Shown here one piece after another: positions 5,655 through 5,802 of a stretch of DNA of 5,802 nt. The notes below the pieces were generated by a model that was not told the DNA's origin, did no database searches, and saw nothing but the letters and a program-made list of their open reading frames with translations. The DNA is taken from contig JAFRAF010000132.1 in the NCBI GenBank assembly GCA_017405545.1, positions 1 through 5,802 on the forward strand. Direction: 5' to 3'. Source of the stretch: Oscillospiraceae bacterium (GTDB taxonomy: Bacteria; Bacillota; Clostridia; Oscillospirales; Oscillospiraceae). A program made the position numbers and the translations under genes. How positions within the stretch are numbered: position 1 is the first letter of the stretch; each line of letters starts with the position of its first letter.

Positions 5655-5802
5655 AACAGTCTCCTTTTTAGCCGCTTCAGTTCCGTCAGCAGGGACGGCG
5701 CCGGCGGCAATCAGGGGCGTTCAGGGCTTTTGGGCGTCGGTGCGGTATATGCAATCACCCGCTCAGCTCAGCTATGAAAATATCCCTGGGAACAGGCTGA
5801 AT
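5655..5802 (-). other. Upstream region of the SLH peptidase gene
   Basis: It carries the ribosome binding site (AAGGAG, 5661-5666) and a small hairpin in the leader (CCGTC 5683-5687 with GACGG 5694-5698). No -35/-10 pair good enough to name was found, though an AT-rich GCATATA on the - strand (near 5746-5752) could serve as a -10. No gene was recognised; the far right end could belong to another - strand gene, but too little is visible. Confidence 0.4.

Noticed and set aside
5761..5802. C-terminal end of another - strand gene at the right edge
   Set aside because: One frame is open to a TGA near 5760, but only about 14 codons are visible, all frames are similarly ambiguous and nothing is recognisable.

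Overview
The window looks like a chromosomal segment of a low-branching, Gram-positive member of the Clostridia (Bacillota), probably from the Oscillospiraceae/Ruminococcaceae side. This is inferred from the moderately high GC coding sequence, strong AGGAG-type ribosome binding sites, a secreted S-layer-homology (SLH) protein, and gene types typical of that group. No tRNA, rRNA, CRISPR array or insertion sequence was seen.

Left part (1-2604, + strand): a run of co-oriented genes. It begins inside dnaJ (the first ~20 codons lie outside the window). Next comes a PHP-domain phosphatase of the histidinol-phosphatase type, whose 5' end is interrupted by an in-frame TAA six codons after a well-placed ATG. 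Then come rpiB (ribose-5-phosphate isomerase B, TTG start) and a 67-residue single-pass membrane protein that overlaps the end of rpiB and looks like the cut-off N-terminus of a larger envelope protein.

Middle (2605-2958): a gap of about 350 bases with no convincing gene. It holds a strong rho-independent terminator (2765-2803), a weaker terminator-like hairpin (2655-2678) and an inverted repeat just before the next gene.

Right part: a + strand P-loop ATPase-like protein of unknown function (2959-4023) has a classic Walker A in its first half and an apparent degenerate copy of the same module in its second half. It converges on a - strand gene (4116-5654) across a hairpin terminator at 4030-4069. 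The - strand gene encodes an exported protein with a signal peptide, a C39-like cysteine peptidase domain, an InlB-type B-repeat and three C-terminal SLH repeats, so it is probably a cell-wall-anchored peptidase.

The genes do not form one obvious pathway: a chaperone, two metabolic enzymes, an unknown ATPase and a surface peptidase. I see no clear new multi-gene system. The best leads are the nonsense-interrupted PHP gene, the truncated membrane protein with an unexplained tail region, the half-degenerate tandem P-loop protein and the SLH-anchored C39-like peptidase.
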